From Nakamurella multipartita DSM 44233 (GTDB lineage: Bacteria; Actinomycetota; Actinomycetes; Mycobacteriales; Nakamurellaceae): a DNA stretch of 64,000 nt. Shown here in pieces: positions 62,218-64,000 of this stretch. Each line of letters begins with the position of its first letter. Position 1 is the first letter of the stretch. The notes beneath the pieces are model-generated. The model saw nothing but the letters and a program-made list of their open reading frames with translations. It was not told where the DNA came from and ran no database searches. A program made the position numbers and the translations under genes. The stretch spans positions 1,922,001 to 1,986,000 of the forward strand of contig NC_013235.1 of the NCBI RefSeq assembly GCF_000024365.1, written 5' to 3'.

Positions 62218-64000
62218 GTGCCGAAGTGGACGTCGCCCGACGCCGGTGACGTGACACCGGAGGAGCTGACCGAGGGTCAGCGCCCGGTGACCGACCCCAC
62301 CCCGCCGTCGACCACGGAACCGGTGCCGATCTCGAAGACCCCGATCCCGAACGCGACACCGACCGCGGACCCGACGGTCACGGACCCGGGTCGCGACCGG
62401 AGCGACCCGTGGTCGGTGACCGCGGTGGTGCTGGCCGCCGCGGCCATCGCCCTGTGCGTCGCCGCCGGACTGGCCGCCATCGCCCCACCCCGGGTACAGG
62501 TGGCCGGGCTGCCGACCGCCGGGGAGTTCACCGATCTGGCGCTGCCGGCGGTGAAGGCGATCGTCGACTTCGCGGCGGCGGTCACCGTGGGCTGGCTGCT
62601 CGCGGCGGCCTGGCTGGCGCCGGCTCAGCGCAACGGCTTCCTGGACGTCGGCGGCTACCGGGCGATCAAGGCCGCGTCGCTGTCCGCGACGGTGTGGGCG
62701 GTCGGCTCGTTCGCGCTGATCCCGCTGATCCTGTCGGACACCCTCGGGCGGCCGGTCAACCAGTCGTTGTCCGCGGACTGGGTGATCAGTGGCATCTCCG
62801 CGCTCAACAGCGTCCGGGCCGCGCTCATCGCGGGGATCGCCGCACTGCTGATCGCCATCCTGGCCCGGGCCGTGCTGCACCCCGGGTGGGCGGCCGTATT
62901 GCTGGTGCTGGCCCTGGTCGCGCTGGTGCCGCAGGCCGACTCGGGTCATTCGGCCTCGTCCGGCGATCACGACGTCGCCGTGGACAGCATGATCTACCAC
63001 CTGGTCGGGATCAGCCTGTGGGTCGGCGGGCTGGTCGCCTTCCTGGGCCTGGCCCGGCAACGCGTCGCCCATCTCGACGTCGTGGCCCGGCGGTACTCCA
63101 GCATCGCGCTGGTTGCCTTCATCGCCGTTGCGGCCTCCGGATTCGGCAACGCCTGGCTGCGGATCACCTACCTGTCCGACCTGTGGACGACGCCCTACGG
63201 CCGGCTCGTGCTGCTCAAGGCCGGTCTGCTGACCGTGCTCGGAATCATCGGCTACCTGCACCGGCGGCACACCCTGCCGGCCGTCGCTCGCGGCGAGCGG
63301 CGCCCGCTGATCCGGTTGGCCGTGGTCGAGGTGTTGATCATGGCGGCCACCATCGGGGTCGCGTCCGCGCTGGCCCGCACGGCCACGCCGCCACCGAGCG
63401 GCGCCGCCCCGTCCGACCTGGAACTGGCGCTGGGGTTCTCGCTGGACGGTCCGCCGACGCCACTGAGCCTGGCCCTGGGCTGGCGGTTCGACTGGTTGCT
63501 GGGCACCGCCTCGGTCGTCGCCGCCGTGCTGTACCTGATCGGGGTGCGCCGGCTGCGCCGCAACGGCGTGTACTGGCCGCCGGGACGCACGGCCGCCTGG
63601 CTGGTCGGCTGCGCGATGCTGCTGATCGCCACCTCCTCCGGCCTGGCCCGGTACGGCATCGCCGAGTTCTCGATGCACATGATCGAGCACATGGTGCTGG
63701 GCATGGTCGCGCCGATCCTGCTGGTGCTCGGAGGCCCGGTCACGCTGACGCTGCGGGCGCTGCCGGCGGCCGGCCGGGACCAGGTGCCGGGCTTGCGGGA
63801 GGGCATCGTGTCGGCGATGCACAGCCGCTTCGTCCGGTTCGTGACCCACCCGATCGTGGTGTTCGTGCTGTTCGTGGTGTCGTTCTACCTGCTCTACTTC
63901 ACCCCGCTGTTCGAGATCATGATCACCTCGCACGTGGGCCACGTGCTGATGAGCGTGCATTTCCTGGTCGTCGGGTACCTGTACTACTGGGTGATCATCG
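62218..64000 (+). CDS. CopD-CtaG fusion membrane protein, 5' part (runs off the window)
   Basis: At least 594 residues are visible. A Pro/Thr-rich cytoplasmic N-terminus to about 60 precedes about fourteen membrane segments so far. The first half contains DSMIYHLVGISLWVGGLVAF near 257, as in copper-transport CopD. The second half contains FSMHMIEHMVLGMVAPILLV near 485, the His/Met block of caa3-type CtaG. These fused proteins are thought to deliver copper to cytochrome c oxidase or across the membrane. The GTG at 62218 follows a -10-like TATCGT by six bases, implying a leaderless mRNA. The 3' end lies outside. Confidence 0.9.
   Translation, partial: MPKWTSPDAGDVTPEELTEGQRPVTDPTPPSTTEPVPISKTPIPNATPTADPTVTDPGRDRSDPWSVTAVVLAAAAIALCVAAGLAAIAPPRVQVAGLPTAGEFTDLALPAVKAIVDFAAAVTVGWLLAAAWLAPAQRNGFLDVGGYRAIKAASLSATVWAVGSFALIPLILSDTLGRPVNQSLSADWVISGISALNSVRAALIAGIAALLIAILARAVLHPGWAAVLLVLALVALVPQADSGHSASSGDHDVAVDSMIYHLVGISLWVGGLVAFLGLARQRVAHLDVVARRYSSIALVAFIAVAASGFGNAWLRITYLSDLWTTPYGRLVLLKAGLLTVLGIIGYLHRRHTLPAVARGERRPLIRLAVVEVLIMAATIGVASALARTATPPPSGAAPSDLELALGFSLDGPPTPLSLALGWRFDWLLGTASVVAAVLYLIGVRRLRRNGVYWPPGRTAAWLVGCAMLLIATSSGLARYGIAEFSMHMIEHMVLGMVAPILLVLGGPVTLTLRALPAAGRDQVPGLREGIVSAMHSRFVRFVTHPIVVFVLFVVSFYLLYFTPLFEIMITSHVGHVLMSVHFLVVGYLYYWVII

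Noticed and set aside
61492..63960. An 822-codon minus-strand frame opposite the CopD-CtaG gene
   Set aside because: It is rich in His, Gln, Arg and Gly, as expected for the antisense of GC-rich membrane genes. The plus strand encodes clear CopD/CtaG motifs.

Overview
The window is very GC-rich, with strongly GC-biased third codon positions. It carries several actinobacterial signatures: a DtxR/IdeR-type iron box, an LdtMt2-like L,D-transpeptidase, oligoribonuclease, a class F-type sortase, F420-type Ddn-family and universal-stress genes, several apparently leaderless transcripts, and tRNAs without encoded CCA. A soil actinomycete of the Frankineae/Nakamurella type is a reasonable guess, but the species cannot be fixed from the sequence alone.

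Layout. 1-690: 5' end of an IS1380-type transposase gene and its terminal repeat. 736-4104: ABC-2 exporter plus TetR-family regulator. 4287-5477: lipoprotein L,D-transpeptidase. 5535-6370: Clp N-domain protein and a small HTH protein with a twin-operator, apparently leaderless promoter. 6532-9018: an OmpA-domain protein with an N-terminal motif typical of contractile-injection-associated actinobacterial proteins, an unknown partner, and a small acidic protein. 9068-11436: a Septum_form-like membrane protein gene split by a complete 1452-bp ISL3-type element with 8-bp target duplications; the gene also carries an internal amber codon. 11558-27842: an all-minus-strand alpha-galactoside locus. 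It has two GH36 alpha-galactosidases, a GH31 enzyme, CUT1 transporter genes (no ATPase), a ROK regulator, GalE, GalK, a eukaryotic-type UDP-sugar pyrophosphorylase in place of HIT-family GalT, and pyruvate kinase. 28.7-34.1 kb: tRNA-Lys, GAF-type regulator, secreted GH26 enzyme, aldehyde dehydrogenase plus DUF779. 34.2-36.3 kb: tryptophanyl-tRNA synthetase behind a Trp-Trp leader peptide and hairpins (ribosome-mediated attenuator), tRNA-His with terminator, oligoribonuclease. 36.4-46.4 kb: DUF853/HerA-like ATPase, membrane proteins, LtrA, iron-regulated siderophore-interacting protein, giant membrane patatin, tRNA-Arg, WYL regulator and VOC protein. 46.8-49.7 kb: secreted protein, class F-type sortase with a translationally coupled CHRD surface protein, and a long inverted repeat.

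50.6-62.2 kb is a dormancy/stress island: Hsp20, Ddn-like reductase, four UspA proteins, CBS-BON protein, Zn-alcohol dehydrogenase, membrane and unknown proteins. Several of its intergenic regions carry a shared motif, AGGG-N3-AAGGTCCY, whose best copy has the core GGGAC-N4-GTCCC. That core matches the DosR/DevR box, so the island looks like a DosR-type regulon. No DosR/DosS genes lie in the window. The window ends inside a CopD-CtaG copper/cytochrome-oxidase-assembly membrane protein.

The observations most worth following are the DosR-like regulon, the injection-system-like OmpA protein with its partner, the twin-operator ClpN/HTH pair, the sortase/CHRD pair with an unusual sorting tail and no arginine after the catalytic cysteine, the GalT-less galactose pathway, and the trpS attenuator.
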